NCBI GenBank assembly: GCA_027919835.1
Contig: JANVFP010000002.1
Coordinates: forward strand, 1,240,001-1,304,000
Direction of reading: 5' to 3'
Origin: Lentinula raphanica
Taxonomy: Eukaryota; Basidiomycota; Agaricomycetes; Agaricales; Omphalotaceae
DNA length: 64,000 nucleotides
The translations under genes and the position numbers were made by a program. A model generated the notes under the pieces. That model was given only the letters and a program-made list of their open reading frames with translations, ran no database searches and was not told the origin of the DNA. Shown one piece after another: positions 20,590-31,713 of the stretch. The number at the start of each line of letters is the position of its first letter. Position 1 is the stretch's first letter.

Positions 20590-21950
20590 CTACAAGTCAC
20601 TAAACTCGTAAGGTTCTGCACAGGTACCTGCTCCGAAAATCTTGAGTTCATCCTGACTCAACTCATCCATTGTCAAGTCAACGGGGGAAAAGAAGCGAAC
20701 TGGATGGGTGTATAGTCAATACTTGTAGCAAGGCTGAGTCTTGAGATCATACATACTGACTGCTTTACAACGAGTAGGCTGCAGCTCTTCATCTAGCGTA
20801 AGATCAACGAACATATCATCTTGGGAGTCGGACGACTCAGGCAACTCGGAAGTCGAGGCTTTCAAGTGGAGAACCATGAGTGTCACAATAGGGCTTGGCG
20901 CCACAAATATGGGACTCACATTTCGCCTTTGAAATTGGACCAGGTTCCTCGATAAGGGTAGTTTCTGAGAGCTCATTAGCCTTTCGAATGTTTGCGACTG
21001 CGAAGAAAACCTCACCGTTATCTTCCCAGCACATGTCATCGGCGTTTTCTTCGGAAGTACTTGCCTCTTCAGCCAAAGCGACAGAGCTCTGTGGGTCTTT
21101 TGGAATGTAATGGATTTCTCCATCTGGCGTGACCAAGACATCGTCTTGCCCTGCGAAAGCAGCACGCAATTCTACGTACAAAGTAAGATACACAGGGAAT
21201 ACCACAGAAGAACGAAACACCTTGCCTTCATATGCATGAGCGGGGAGCTGCCACTCCTCCTCCATCTCATTCCATACCATTTGATGGCTTGGAGGGTCCG
21301 AGGAGTTGGGTTCAGCAGCTAAAGGGTTACGTTAGAGCTGGCAAGAAACAAATTGAATGGAAACTGACCATCTTCTCTGTTGAGCCCGAGTTGTTCCAGC
21401 AATTCGGCGAGCTCTTGTTCCGAAAATGGAGGGAAGGATGGAGGGAGCTCCCCGGTGATCTGGAGTTGCGCCATGAGTTGAGTAAAAGCTTCATCGAACT
21501 GCGCATTGTCGAAATCGTGGTCTTCAGCATCCTGTGGGGCGGAGGGTCCACCTGGAGATGATACAGGAGACCTCGGAATGTCTGCATCCCCATCTTCGAT
21601 GTGCGATCCTTCCTCTAGTTGGGCTGGGAGGTCGGAAGAGCTCTCAGAGTCGCCATCATTGGCATCGGAGGGCCCGCAAATTTGAATTTCGATATCGTGG
21701 GCTTTGTAGATCTTATCGAGACGTACTTTCCAAACGACGAAGTTAGAACACAACCGCAAGCAGTAAAAATCTATTTCTTACTTTTCCAGGTGCAACGATG
21801 GTGGCGTCTGGTCTTGCCGCAAGCAAGATATACGTTTCCGAAGTATCGAGAAGTGCGTTGCGTGACCTCGTAGAAACGCGCCGGAATGCCAGGGCTGTCA
21901 GCAGGAGGGGTGCAGTCGCAATAATACTCCCACTTAACACCTCCTGCTTT
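20590..21950 (-). CDS. GRF-like zinc-finger protein, 5' end displaced by a transposon
   Basis: Minus-strand exons: 21782..about 21950, 21369..21725, 20920..21318, 20757..20858, 20590..20699, with GT-AG introns of 50-61 bp and exact phases. The first visible exon has WEYYCDCTPPAD... RYFGNVYLACGK... RCTW, a C-x-C ... C ... CxW pattern like GRF-type zinc fingers, which bind single-stranded nucleic acids. The remainder is acidic and probably disordered, with a helical segment LPPSFPPFSEQELAELLEQL. The Tc1/mariner-type element begins at 21960, so the upstream start (ATGs at about 25325 or 25309 on the minus strand) is now 3.3 kb away. If the insertion lies in the first intron the gene could still work; otherwise it is broken. 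Confidence 0.5.
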
Positions 21951-21959
21951 ACGGAGGTA

Positions 21960-22007
21960 AGATAGAGGACGTGGGAAGCCCGCACCTTTATGTAATCAGG
22001 TCACGTG
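21960..22007 (+). repeat. Terminal inverted repeat, left
   Basis: Matches the reverse complement of 25142-25189: 31 identical bases, then a 17-bp stretch with five mismatches. Confidence 0.88.
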
Positions 22008-22157
22008 CTGGGCGCTTGTTTCAAATCCGGAGTGTCGAGAAAAAAAAAAAATTGCGCTCAATTGGGAAGGGAACCCAGGGTCCCTGATGTAGTTTCCTAA
22101 GTAGATCGAAGCCCTTGGTTCATGAATTGTTGGGCATATACACAATAGTAACAAGAA

Positions 22158-24818
22158 CTACAATATAGAGGCTTTTATCTCTTGCAGAAGACTATAGGGA
22201 AGCATTCGGTGACCAGAATATTTTGTTTTGAGATAACCTATATCACCCCCAGTGAATCCTGCTGCATATGCTGATATAAAGCGCGCCGCTCGATTTGCAA
22301 AACTATGGAACAGTGATAAACAACACGATGGATACTGAAGCTGTAGAGAGACTCACCGGACAATTGTTAAAGGGGAAACATCATCAAGACATTGCTTGAC
22401 ATTTGTCTCCATTTGATCAATATTCAGTGTTTTTGCTGTCTTCCGATACTTGAATTTTGCAGCGCCCCAATACATTTCTATGAAATTCAGCTCGCAATGA
22501 TATTTAGGATAGAAATCGCAGATATGCCCTCTGCCGACTACAAGCTCTTCAAGAGCTGATCGTTGACTGGAAAAATCTGGTGAGCAGAATAAGATCCGTC
22601 GGCAACAACAATTTGTTGCTCCTGGATGACATTTGAAACCTGGACACTGCGCTCTCAACCCTTCTGTTGGAAGCTGACGCTCTCGGATAATTTGCTCCAT
22701 CCCTTTGAACCAGCCTGGCATTTCGGGGTGATTATCTGGCCAATAGAAGTTCTGGGGAGAACCATCCGCAAATCGTCCAGGCCGCATGCGTGGTGATTGA
22801 CCCCAAGTCTTGCTCGGACCTTTTGGCATCTTCATTGCTGATAACGCATCTGGGGCACGTTTCTGGTGGCTAGGAGCATTATCAAACAAAAAGAGACCTG
22901 TTGCGGTGCTCCCAACATTGGCTTCGAGGACATCAATTGCGCGGTTGACTTGCTGCAGTAATTCGGCATTTGTAAAATATCCGTCTCGGTTCTTTCCAGT
23001 GCGGAAAAGAATTCTGGCATCCTGACAGCTCCCATCTCTATTGAACGGTGGAGTCAATTATCGGAATCCGGAATCCGGATTGAGGCTTCACTCACTCATC
23101 AACATGCGTGAGACGTCCCCAGTCAGGCGTCAGAAAATCCGAAGCCATGATTGACTCCCCTTCTCCCTTTGCTTGTGGCTTTGGCGTGATTGATGGATGA
23201 AGCCAACCGACTTTTCGACGGTCATTGGCATAGAATGTCGACTCATCGTGAGTGACAAGAACGATTCGTAAAGCCTGACCAGCACATTTTCCAGAGAGAA
23301 CAAAACCTTCCCGAGAAACAGTTGGCTTGCCATCGTTGTCATAGGTAACCATTCGCGGCTCATATTCCTCCATCCAACGCTTCACAAAAGCGACGCGATA
23401 TGCTACAACATCTTCTCGTTCATGTCCGTCCATGTACATCCCATTTTTTCTCTTCCCAAATTGCCAGTCAAGCCGCTTGAGCCATCGTCGTGCAGTCCTG
23501 ACCGAAATGGACCGTTCCTGTGTAGAAGCACCTGATTCATCCAGCTTCGTCTGGACCTCACTAGACGATACAAAGTCCACGATATCCTGAGCACAAAAAT
23601 GACCATTCTTAGCTGCTAGAGACTGGAGATGGAGCTTGATGGAGAGAGCAAAATCCTCATCATCGAGGAGCGAAGATTCATGGTAGCCAACATTATGGAC
23701 AGGAAGCTGTTTGGTGGTGAGGAATTCATGTATCCAGTCCCGAATACGGCGCGCGAGGTGAGTTCCATGGCCCTGTGATGTTGCAATGAGCATTGAAGCC
23801 TTTCGCCAGGTGTACGAATTCGACGAATCAAGATATAGATTCAAGGTCCCCAGCATCGCAAGCAGCCGGCTACGAAAAACCATGTCATGCTTTTTATCGC
23901 GACTCTGCACAGAAAGGTAGGCCGCGGCACGCTGAAGAGCTGGAAAGTCACGATAACTGAGCTGGTTTAGAGATCGCTCAGATACAGTCTCATGGCTCAA
24001 ATCACTTGGGATACGATCATTTTGAATTGCCTCCAGCATTTCGCGCAGGTGAACGTGAGCGAGATTGACAGGGTCCATGCAGGTAGAGTCAGCTATCCCA
24101 GTGATGGAGTTATCGGATGCAAAGGGCGTAGAGGAAATAGATAAAGAAGGGGAAGGTGATTTCTTTTGTGGCTTTAATCAATAACAGGCATCGAGCATGC
24201 TGTTTCTTATGAAGCTTACCGATGGAATGGATTGTGGTGGTTCCGAGTATCCTGAGTCAATATCTTGCACAACTTCCTTCTTTCTAAGCACAGGCAACTC
24301 CTCAACATCTGAATCATCAGAGATTTCGATTGTCTCTTGAAACCGTTTGCTTTGCTCCTTTTCCTTCTGTTTTACTTGCATAAAGGTAAACGGATCGAGG
24401 AAACCTTTTGCATTCAAGACTCTTTCAGCTGTCTGATGTCGCCAAGTTGTCGTTCTGGATTGTCGCAAGTATGAGCCTCGCTTTCGCTTCTTTCCTGCTT
24501 GCACCTCAGATTTTTTTTGGCTTCCCGTGCTGCTGCTTGTGCGTCAAAGAGGAATTGGCTGAACATGTCTAACTCTTTTTCTGAGCAGAGTTGAGCTGTG
24601 TCAGCATCTTCGAAGGCAATGGGATCTTGAAGACACTCAGTGTCTGGCAAGTGGTCTCCCAAATCCAGATTCCATGATTCCGCAGGGAGAGCGCTATCTG
24701 CCAAAGGGAGTTCACTATCGGGTGGGATGGCCAAAGCTGTCTTCTGGGTTTGATAGGCTGCAGATGCCTTCGCAGCATTCTTTTGTTTGGTTTTCTTAGC
24801 TTTAGAGGGTCTAGCCAT
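22158..24818 (-). CDS. Tc1/mariner-class DDE transposase (frameshift in exon 1)
   Basis: Minus-strand exons: 24220..24818, 23096..24162, 22357..23037, 22158..22302; introns 57, 58 and 54 bp, all GT-AG, about 830 residues. The N-terminus (MARPSKAKKTKQKNA) is basic, followed by an acidic linker. A helix-turn-helix-like region lies near SVRTARRWLKRLDWQFGKRK. Catalytic triad: first Asp in VTHDESTFYANDRRK, second in FLFDNAPSH, Glu in HCELNFIEMYWGAAK. This spacing is typical of Tc1/mariner (IS630-like) enzymes. A CCHPGATNCCCR cysteine cluster sits between the second and third acidic residues. In exon 1 the frame breaks at an A8 run (T8 on the plus strand, 24511-24518): one more A would join AAREAKK to the downstream KKRKRGS frame. 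It is either a real one-base loss or a homopolymer error. Confidence 0.8.
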
Positions 24819-25141
24819 TGGAGAATGAAGAGATAGGCTGTCTTTGAGCCAGGAAATGACTTGCGAAATTACCAGATATGGAGATGAGCAATGGGCGCTT
24901 ACGTCACGTGACGGTTTCAAATCGTCGGAGGCCCCAAACACAAAACCCTCTCCCGAGCTTCCAATTGACGATTTACAACTTTCTAGACCGAAAGACTTTT
25001 TACAGTTATTCAAAGACATCCAGACACTATCAGGTCAAAATTTTTCATAGAAGCTTCTAGTATAACATAGATAAAGCCTTCCCATGATTTACTTGTGTGA
25101 TATATGTCCCTCCTGCCCGCTTATTATGGGGGCGGGATTGT

Positions 25142-25189
25142 CATGTGATCTGCTTAAGTAAAGGTGCGGGCTTCCCACGTCCTCTATCT
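25142..25189 (-). repeat. Terminal inverted repeat, right
   Basis: Partner of 21960-22007, followed by the TA target copy. Confidence 0.88.
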
Positions 25190-25191
25190 TA

Positions 25192-25335
25192 CCAGAATTG
25201 GCTCAGTTGTAGTCGATCACCGAACCTGTTCACTGGACTATTCAAGAGGAGACTACCAATGAGAAGGAGTTTCGAGTGCTTAAGAAACAAAACTTACGGG
25301 CGTACATAGACTTTGTTGCAGTCCATGGTCAAAGG
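25192..25335 (-). pseudogene. Candidate 5' end of the GRF-like gene, separated by the transposon
   Basis: On the minus strand this flank holds two ATGs (about 25325 and 25309), then a strong donor (GTAAGTTTTG). Without the transposon, the sequence would run from here straight into the GRF-like exon at 21950. Using the ATG at about 25309 and the acceptor CCGTAAAG, the frame joins in phase. An alternative is a continuous open frame reading FWYLRKAGGVKWEYYC across the insertion site. The two options cannot be separated by eye. Confidence 0.35.
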
Positions 25336-27380
25336 TCGGAATACGGGCAGGGCTGTAATAGAGACTGTGAGGCTGCTGAATGAAGGGCGCCATGAGACAA
25401 GTAGTAGGGAGTGCGATTACGGGAACGGCCAAGAAATCGCTCAAAACTCAAGGGAGAGACTCTACAGGTATTTATAGTGGAATTCTTCAAGCATGATTTT
25501 TTTCGAGTTGGAAAATTTTTTTTAGCGACGATGATGATCAGGTCCGAGGAAGTCCCATCAGAAAAAAGGGACGCGTCGAGGAATCAAGAATCGAATTGGG
25601 AAGAGAGCTGGGAAGAACCATAGTAGCATGTGTTGACCGAAACGGGCAAGGCGCGCGGCGTGGGAAAGAGGACGAGGGGCGGGGAAGGAGATGACAGAAA
25701 GAGAATTAGAAAGCAATATATAATAACGATTATGAAGGATTACAAATCATGGTTCGGGCAAGAATATCATCCGGGAACGGTCTGCTCTCATTTGTGTTGA
25801 TCCGTTCTTGCCGAGTCGGGACCCCGAACAGTCATCATGTATTTTGAACATCAAGAAAGTCTGCACGCTTCTCTACACTCGTCCTTGATATCTCTCTAAG
25901 CAGATCACAACTACAGAATGTGAATCTGTCCCAGCGAAAAGTGGCTCATTGGGTGTTGCACTTCATTGATATGACTTTTATCATAGCCCAACCAGGACCG
26001 AAGCTGTGGCAGCGACCAAGTCCTCTCAGTGTAATCTCCTGATACTCATTCATGCCTTTGGACAGCCTATAAGTCCGACATTGTTGCCTTGATCAAGAAA
26101 TTCAGTATGCTAGCTGCATTGGTTCCATGCAGTTTGAGTTTGCGCCGTGCGGTGGTATGTAATACTATGTATACCAATAGAACGTGGCTGTATCTTACAT
26201 CTAGCCAACTTTTTCCAGACTGCCGCCATCGAGCATTCATACTTGCAACAACCTAGTGTATGGCTCCATTGTGAACCAAATCACACCTGGTTGACAGACA
26301 TGCCCATACCCAGTTTTTTGCATCTTCAGAAGAAGGCAAGAACTTTCAAGTACATTGGTACGATAAATCGTTTGAGTCTCCGAGGTAGGTTGTATATCGA
26401 CGGAAGATCCATGGGAGGAAAGATCATACATGAGAAAACAACTAATCACTAGTAGCGCGGTCAAGAAAGGCTTTAGGACAGACACGAGAACAAGGATGAC
26501 CTTTGTGTTTTCAAAATTGAAGTTGGTTGGTCAGTTTGAGTCCTCCTTTGCAGTGATCCGTTCTTCTTACAGAAACTGTCTGTCAGCACATCTACAGAAA
26601 GGCGTCGCGGTTTCTTGCCAGGGGAAATCAACCTGATTATCATACGTGTCAAGTTACAGAATATGAAGACCTACTCCGAACTTCAAATGAATTTTGTACC
26701 GCGAAATCTATAGTAGTTCAACGAAAAAGACGTCAAAGGTGCTGTACATAACACAACGTGAAAAATTTGAGTATGTATTTCGAGATACTATCTGACATAT
26801 ACCAACACCAATAGGTTTGGAGAACCAATTGTTGAAACCACTCGTTCTTGCATCACAAAGCAGATTCCAGAAGCAATGCATATGGTGAACCAATACTAAC
26901 TAGCACCTTTTTCTTTACGCTACTTGCCATTAGGTGATTATTTATTTCTGTTCTCAACGTATTCTTGTTCAATAGACCTAACCTTCAAACAGATACACTA
27001 CGCGCGAAGGATCTTTTGTCAAAGCACTGAACTTATGGGAATACCATTCCTTTGAAGGAGGGGGAAGACATCAAAGCAATCTTTCCAGATCAATCCACAG
27101 CAAATGTCAGTCGGCGAGTAAGTACATCCAGGTTATTTTCACTGACCAAAGTGAACGTCTCCTGATCTCTTAGTATCAGTCGGTTTCTTCAGCAATGACT
27201 CTAAGGCTAGTCAGACAAACGCGGCCAGTGGTTCGTGAGGTACTTGGAACAATTGAAGTACCACTGGCGGTAGTCGATCAATGCACCAATTGAAGATCTA
27301 GTGACTCCACGCCACTGATCCTCTTGGACCACCAAAGGTCGCTCTTATCCACGCGATTTTAGTGAGATCTCATCGTTGCA
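25336..27380. other. 2-kb stretch without recognised gene
   Basis: Only short, isolated open frames (for example 25411-25623 and 26147-26452), with no family motif, no consistent splicing and AT-rich composition. It may hold decayed mobile DNA. Confidence 0.45.
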
Positions 27381-27662
27381 CATCAGGAAAAATATTCTCA
27401 TCTCTAGAGTCCCCAGAGATACCCCCCAATTCCTAGGTAGTCTCAGAGCACCTAGAGTATCTGAGTCCTTTGAGGCTTCTCAAAATTCTCTGGGTGCTTT
27501 CAGGTGCTTTCAGGTGCTTTCAGATGCTTTCAGATGCTTTCAGGATCTTTCAGGATCTCTAGGATGATTTTTGATCTTTAAAAGCTCACAAAAATCTCTG
27601 GGCAGCCTAGGAATTGGGGGGTATCTCTGGGGACTCTAGAGATGAAAATATTTTTCCTGATG
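27381..27662. mobile_element. 282-bp MITE-like element with 57-bp terminal inverted repeats
   Basis: The arms 27381-27437 and 27606-27662 are reverse complements with a single mismatch, starting CATCAGGAAAAATATT. The interior (27440-27605) contains direct repeats of about 11 bp (GCTTTCAGGT, GCTTTCAGAT). It has no coding capacity, so it would depend on a transposase elsewhere. Target duplication is unclear: TGCA flanks both sides only if the right boundary is moved two bases inward. Confidence 0.8.
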
Positions 27663-28909
27663 CAAGTTACGGTATCCCGTCTCTGACTCTCTCTGATCTA
27701 CGTTTAGATTTTTGACCGATTCGAGGGTCAAGCAGGGTCAAGCACGCCTAGATTTGCACCTCTCCTTCACTGACAACGTCGATACTCCCCATACTACCCG
27801 GATAACTCAACATGCGGAACCGAGGCTCTTCTCCATCCTCTCCTCTGACCTTCCTTCCCCTCCTTCTTCCCACCTCTCTCATCTCATCGAGTTCAGAAGC
27901 ACATGACTGTCCATTGGGCATCCTACAAGTTCTGGGTCTCCGTTCCTCTGGACGATGCAGTGTTGAGTGGGGATGAGGCTTATGTTGTAGTCGAACGTGA
28001 CCATCAATGACTTGAGCAAGTAGATTGAATGGGATGTCTGGAGTGGCACGGGCGAGGGAGGAGGCAAATGACTACTATTCACATCCAACTTGTCAATGGT
28101 CATCGTCGAAATTTACCACCACTTATTTTCTCATCATCCGCGCATCGTAAAGTCAGTTCAGGGTAACCTGGAACTGTTGGTAGCAACTACGGACGACCCG
28201 AAGCAAGATCAACGGATTTTCATACAAACTGTCAACGGTGTAACAAGAGTGTATTCTAACGTAGGGAATCGGCGAAGGAGCCCCGATAGCAGCAATATTG
28301 TGGAACTCGACCCCTGGACTATCCTTCAAAACCCTCGATCATATTCTGACATGCGGCGCACTTGCAAGCACCAATGCAACAAGCTGCTCAGAGTTGAATC
28401 TGCAGACCGGTACATCAAGCTTAAGTTCCTAATTATGACTATCTTCGCCTCCAAATTTTGAGGTAATACAGTCTAGCAGTCAGGATTATCTTGGTGCCCT
28501 AACATCTTCATCACTCTGAATGTGGTTGAAATTCTCCAGTAGATGCTGCAATACATGTAGATGATCCCTTGCCTTCTCTTCTGCACCTCCGTTGTGCAAA
28601 CAAGTTCACCTCCTTGCTTGGAGTAACCTCTCCCAGCCCCGCGGAGATTACCCTACCAAAAAGACCCGAATTTGAGAAGGGGTATGATTAAAGGCCGAAG
28701 CTCAGATGTTCATACGTTTTACTCTCATTAGGTAGTATGGAAAGATAGCAACATTGAGGTAGACTGGGATCCAACGTGTGGCAATGTCTGTGGGGTATGT
28801 AGTAGTCACATTGCATAGTTTGTTCAGCCACCATCTACAGTCTACTCCAATTACTGATATGGACACCACCGCCTCAATCTGATCATGAGTGATAAGACAA
28901 TCAAACTTG
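27663..28909. other. Intergenic, no supported gene
   Basis: A 123-codon frame at 28090-28461 (plus) has no family motif or conserved neighbour. The remainder is probably the 3' flank of the F-box gene. Confidence 0.4.
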
Positions 28910-29816
28910 TTACTGAGCGCCGAGCGGTGCCAGTTGTCCAATACTGCCGAAATTCGGCATAGAGCAGACCGTTCCCGGACACAATACTTCTAAGATTAAC
29001 TCTTGTAAATTACCACCTATATACTGCAGGATTGAAGCAATCTCTTCATCAGAGAATGACACCCAATCAAGCATCAAGCGTCGCAAATTGCAAACTTTGG
29101 AAGGACAGGAATCTTGTTGTAGCCATGTCAAGATGGTGCTTCTCTGGAGGCATTGAAGACAAAGTGATTCGTCCAGCTGTATAGATCGAGGGGCGAAACT
29201 GATCGAAGATGAAGGAGGATCCCAATCATCACAGTACAGAATGGTGATTCGGAGCATCTTCAAATAGGATGCTTGGCTCAACACCGACGCCAATGCGTTG
29301 AGACTTGAAAAGGAAAACGACTTGAGGGTGATTCGAGTCAATGAGGGCCGGGATAGGAGATGTATGAGTGTTTCCCTCAATCCAAGAGATAGATTGTCCC
29401 AGTCTCCATAGGATAGTGTAAGACTCTCTACATTATCGAGTCGTTCGATGACTGGGATAGTCGAAAGATACATTGTGTCCTGTATACGACACTGCACATG
29501 ATCTCCTGATTCGACATTCACATCGCCAGGACTGCTTAGCTGGACCGCTCGTATGCAAGATTTCAAGAAAGGTTTCTCATCGAGGATCCCGATAAGTTGC
29601 TCGTTCCGTTTGTTGTATGCGGCAACATGTTCAACATTCCATTGTTTTTTAGGGTCAAAAGAGGGAAACTCGAGGATGATGTGCTGGAATAGGTAGCGTT
29701 GAGCAGGAAGGGTCCAAGATTTTTGCACCAGAGCGCAGTTGGAGAGTGTGTGCTCTTCTGATTGGAGATTGACGAGGATGGACTCTATGATTTCGGGCGG
29801 AATGTCATTCGCCATG
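28910..29816 (-). CDS. F-box protein
   Basis: 301 residues from the ATG at 29816 (MANDIPPEIIESILVNL), a typical agaricomycete F-box opening; ESILVNLQSEEHTLSNCALVQKSW completes the F-box. Such domains dock Skp1 and recruit substrates to SCF ubiquitin ligases. The rest (TLSYGDWDNLS, SRPSLTRITLKSFSF, LRRLMLDWVSF) has the spacing of degenerate leucine-rich repeats. The protein stops early compared with many relatives, so a further 3' exon or truncation is possible. An open frame continues upstream of the chosen start but lacks coding character. A decayed paralog lies at 35085-35957. Confidence 0.7.
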
Positions 29817-30022
29817 CTGGTAGCTGTAGCTGATGAAAAGAAAAAAAGCCGGGCGTCAAAAAGGGCAAAGCTGTCCGATTCTGGGAATGCTATTGGAAGC
29901 AAAGCCTTGTGTTCATGTATGTATCGGTATCTACTATATGATATAATGTACGTGCTAAGCGACGAAAGCAAGACTATAGCTACAAGCAACGAATATATAG
30001 ATGAATTTGATAAGTTGTCTCC

Positions 30023-31477
30023 TCAAACAATCTCCGTTCTTTCCGTCTTGAACTGATCACCATAGGACACGTCCAAAGACCTCGCAGGTTTGAGATCTGG
30101 AGTAGCACGATGGTCGTCAGCACGAGGAATCCCCGGTGCACTTTTACTCCTCTGTGGTGGATTTGTCTCTTTTTCACCTTCATGTATACCTCCGGGACCC
30201 GTTTTCTCTTTAAACAGCGTGCGTCCTCGTTGATCCCAGTACGCACGTTCACGTTCTAGCCCTCTACGGGCAAGGAGGTGACAGCCGGCCCAGCTGAGGA
30301 AGGCCCAGATGAAGAATTGGCCGAGGACCCATCTGAGATGGAGCGCAGTTGGTATGCTCGTGGTTACACGAACGACGGTGAGAGGGTTAGAGGAAGATAG
30401 TAAATACGCACCCGAATGCAAAGTTGAGCGTGGCGGCCCAGGTGACTGCGGCGGTCAGACCACAGTAGATGGCACCGCAGATAACCCAGTAGACTGTCAA
30501 CTCCGTCATGAGTTGTCGGAATGGAGGGGACGATTCATATCTCAAGAGACGTCAGAGTCTGGAAACTCAGGCAAACAAGAGAAGAAGTAAGCCTACCTTG
30601 TATGCACACGCTGTCGGAATTTCCGTCCGTGCATAAAGTCAACTGCGCCTACATCTTCAATGCAATAGAATACAGCGGGCTTCATCAATGACCCAACGGG
30701 CTCGGACGAGCACCTCACAGGCAGCCGCCATTTGTAATGGTAGGCGATGAGAGAGAATATGAATACGACTCCGACAGGACCGACGAGCATCATGGTGGAC
30801 ATTAGGAAGAAATTACTGAAGGAAAAGCGGGGTTGGCGGAAAATGTGAGAGGAACAGGTAAAGGATGCTTACTAAAATGCGATAGCAGGCGCAATGGCGA
30901 GAGGAAAGGCAAAGACGAGGAGAGCGAATGTGTAAGTCCACATTACAAAGTCTAGATGCCACCAGACGTCTGTACCCAGTGGGCCGTATGTTCTCCGATT
31001 CCTGACGACTAGAATCAAGAGTCAGAGTCAGATCCATTTGTTTGACAGTTCCGAGGATGGACGTACGCCTGAATAGTCTGAAAGGAGCATCGAAGCAGGA
31101 AGACAGCCCCAGGGCTGCAGAGGATATACCGATGAGCTCCTTCGAGTGATGGATCAATGATGATGCGTTGGAGAAGCTCAATTTAGGCGAACCTTTGTTG
31201 TGATATTGGTGACTTCGGTAAAGAGGGGGTTAGTTGACAGGAAGAGCTGCCAAGAAAAAGCGTTTTCCTTACACGTTTGTAGGAGATAAAAGAGCAAACA
31301 CGGAATTAAAACATTACAGATGATAAGGAAAGAGATATAGAGCGCCACAGAGGTTTTTCTATACGAGAAATGCAAGTCTGGTAGGGTCAGAACGTCGTTA
31401 GAGTCATTAGAGTTGGAATTCATGGGGGAATTAGAGGCGGAATCTACGCCAGATGTTGAATGTTCGCTGAGGGTCAT
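30023..31477 (-). CDS. Conserved fungal multi-pass membrane protein, function unknown
   Basis: Minus-strand exons: 31193..31477, 31067..31139, 30873..31008, 30597..30815, 30412..30540, 30023..30332; 383 residues with exact phases. A Ser/Asn-rich N-terminus precedes about seven hydrophobic segments (ALYISFLIICNVLIPCLLFY, TFALLVFAFPLAIAPAIAFY, MMLVGPVGVVFIFSLI, FFIWAFLSWAGCHLL). Between them lie motifs conserved in a fungal family I recognise only as uncharacterised: GISSAALGLSSCFDAP, RTYGPLGTDVWWHLDFVMWT, KPAVFYCIEDVGAVDF. The tail is hydrophilic and charged. The first donor, GTTCGC, is weak but gives the family-consistent junction TK|ELIGISS. The gene shares a 236-bp divergent promoter with the membrane protein at 31714. 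Confidence 0.85.
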
Positions 31478-31713
31478 GTTAAGAAAGAAAGATTAGTGAG
31501 GAGCATTTTATGAGTAGAAAAGCACAGCAGAGCCTGGAATACACTGACAGTTTCCCCCCACGATGGCGTTGGTAATTACTCCTGACGTCATCACGTCATC
31601 ACCCGTACCTTGATACTTTGCCCTATCATTTTTTCGTTGGGGCTGCTTTATAACAGTCAGCCAACGTCCACTCTATCTATTCACTCTCTTTCTCCTCCCA
31701 CATTCTCTAATCC
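31478..31713. promoter_or_regulatory. Bidirectional promoter between two membrane-protein genes
   Basis: 236 bp separate the two start codons. CTTTATAA at 31646-31653 lies about 60 bp upstream of the plus-strand ATG and is a plausible TATA element for that gene. A pyrimidine-rich tract (TCACTCTCTTTCTCC) follows, common just upstream of fungal starts. Confidence 0.45.

Larger units (their letters stand above)
21958..25191 (-). mobile_element. Tc1/mariner-type DNA transposon with 48-bp TIRs
   Basis: Element 21960-25189 (3,230 bp), bounded by TA dinucleotides at 21958-21959 and 25190-25191, the target duplication typical of IS630/Tc1/mariner elements. The terminal inverted repeats, 21960-22007 and 25142-25189, share a perfect first 31 bp (AGATAGAGGACGTGGGAAGC...) and 12 of the next 17. 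It carries one multi-exon DDE transposase gene on the minus strand. Near-identical termini suggest fairly recent arrival. Confidence 0.85.

Noticed and set aside
25411..25623. Short plus-strand open frame near the Tc1/mariner element
   Set aside because: No motif, no splicing partner, and poor composition.
27440..27605. CRISPR-like spacing of short repeats
   Set aside because: Eukaryotic context, imperfect short direct repeats without spacers; it is the interior of the MITE.
28090..28461. 123-codon plus-strand frame
   Set aside because: No family resemblance or supporting gene structure; kept only as a remark in the intergenic entry.
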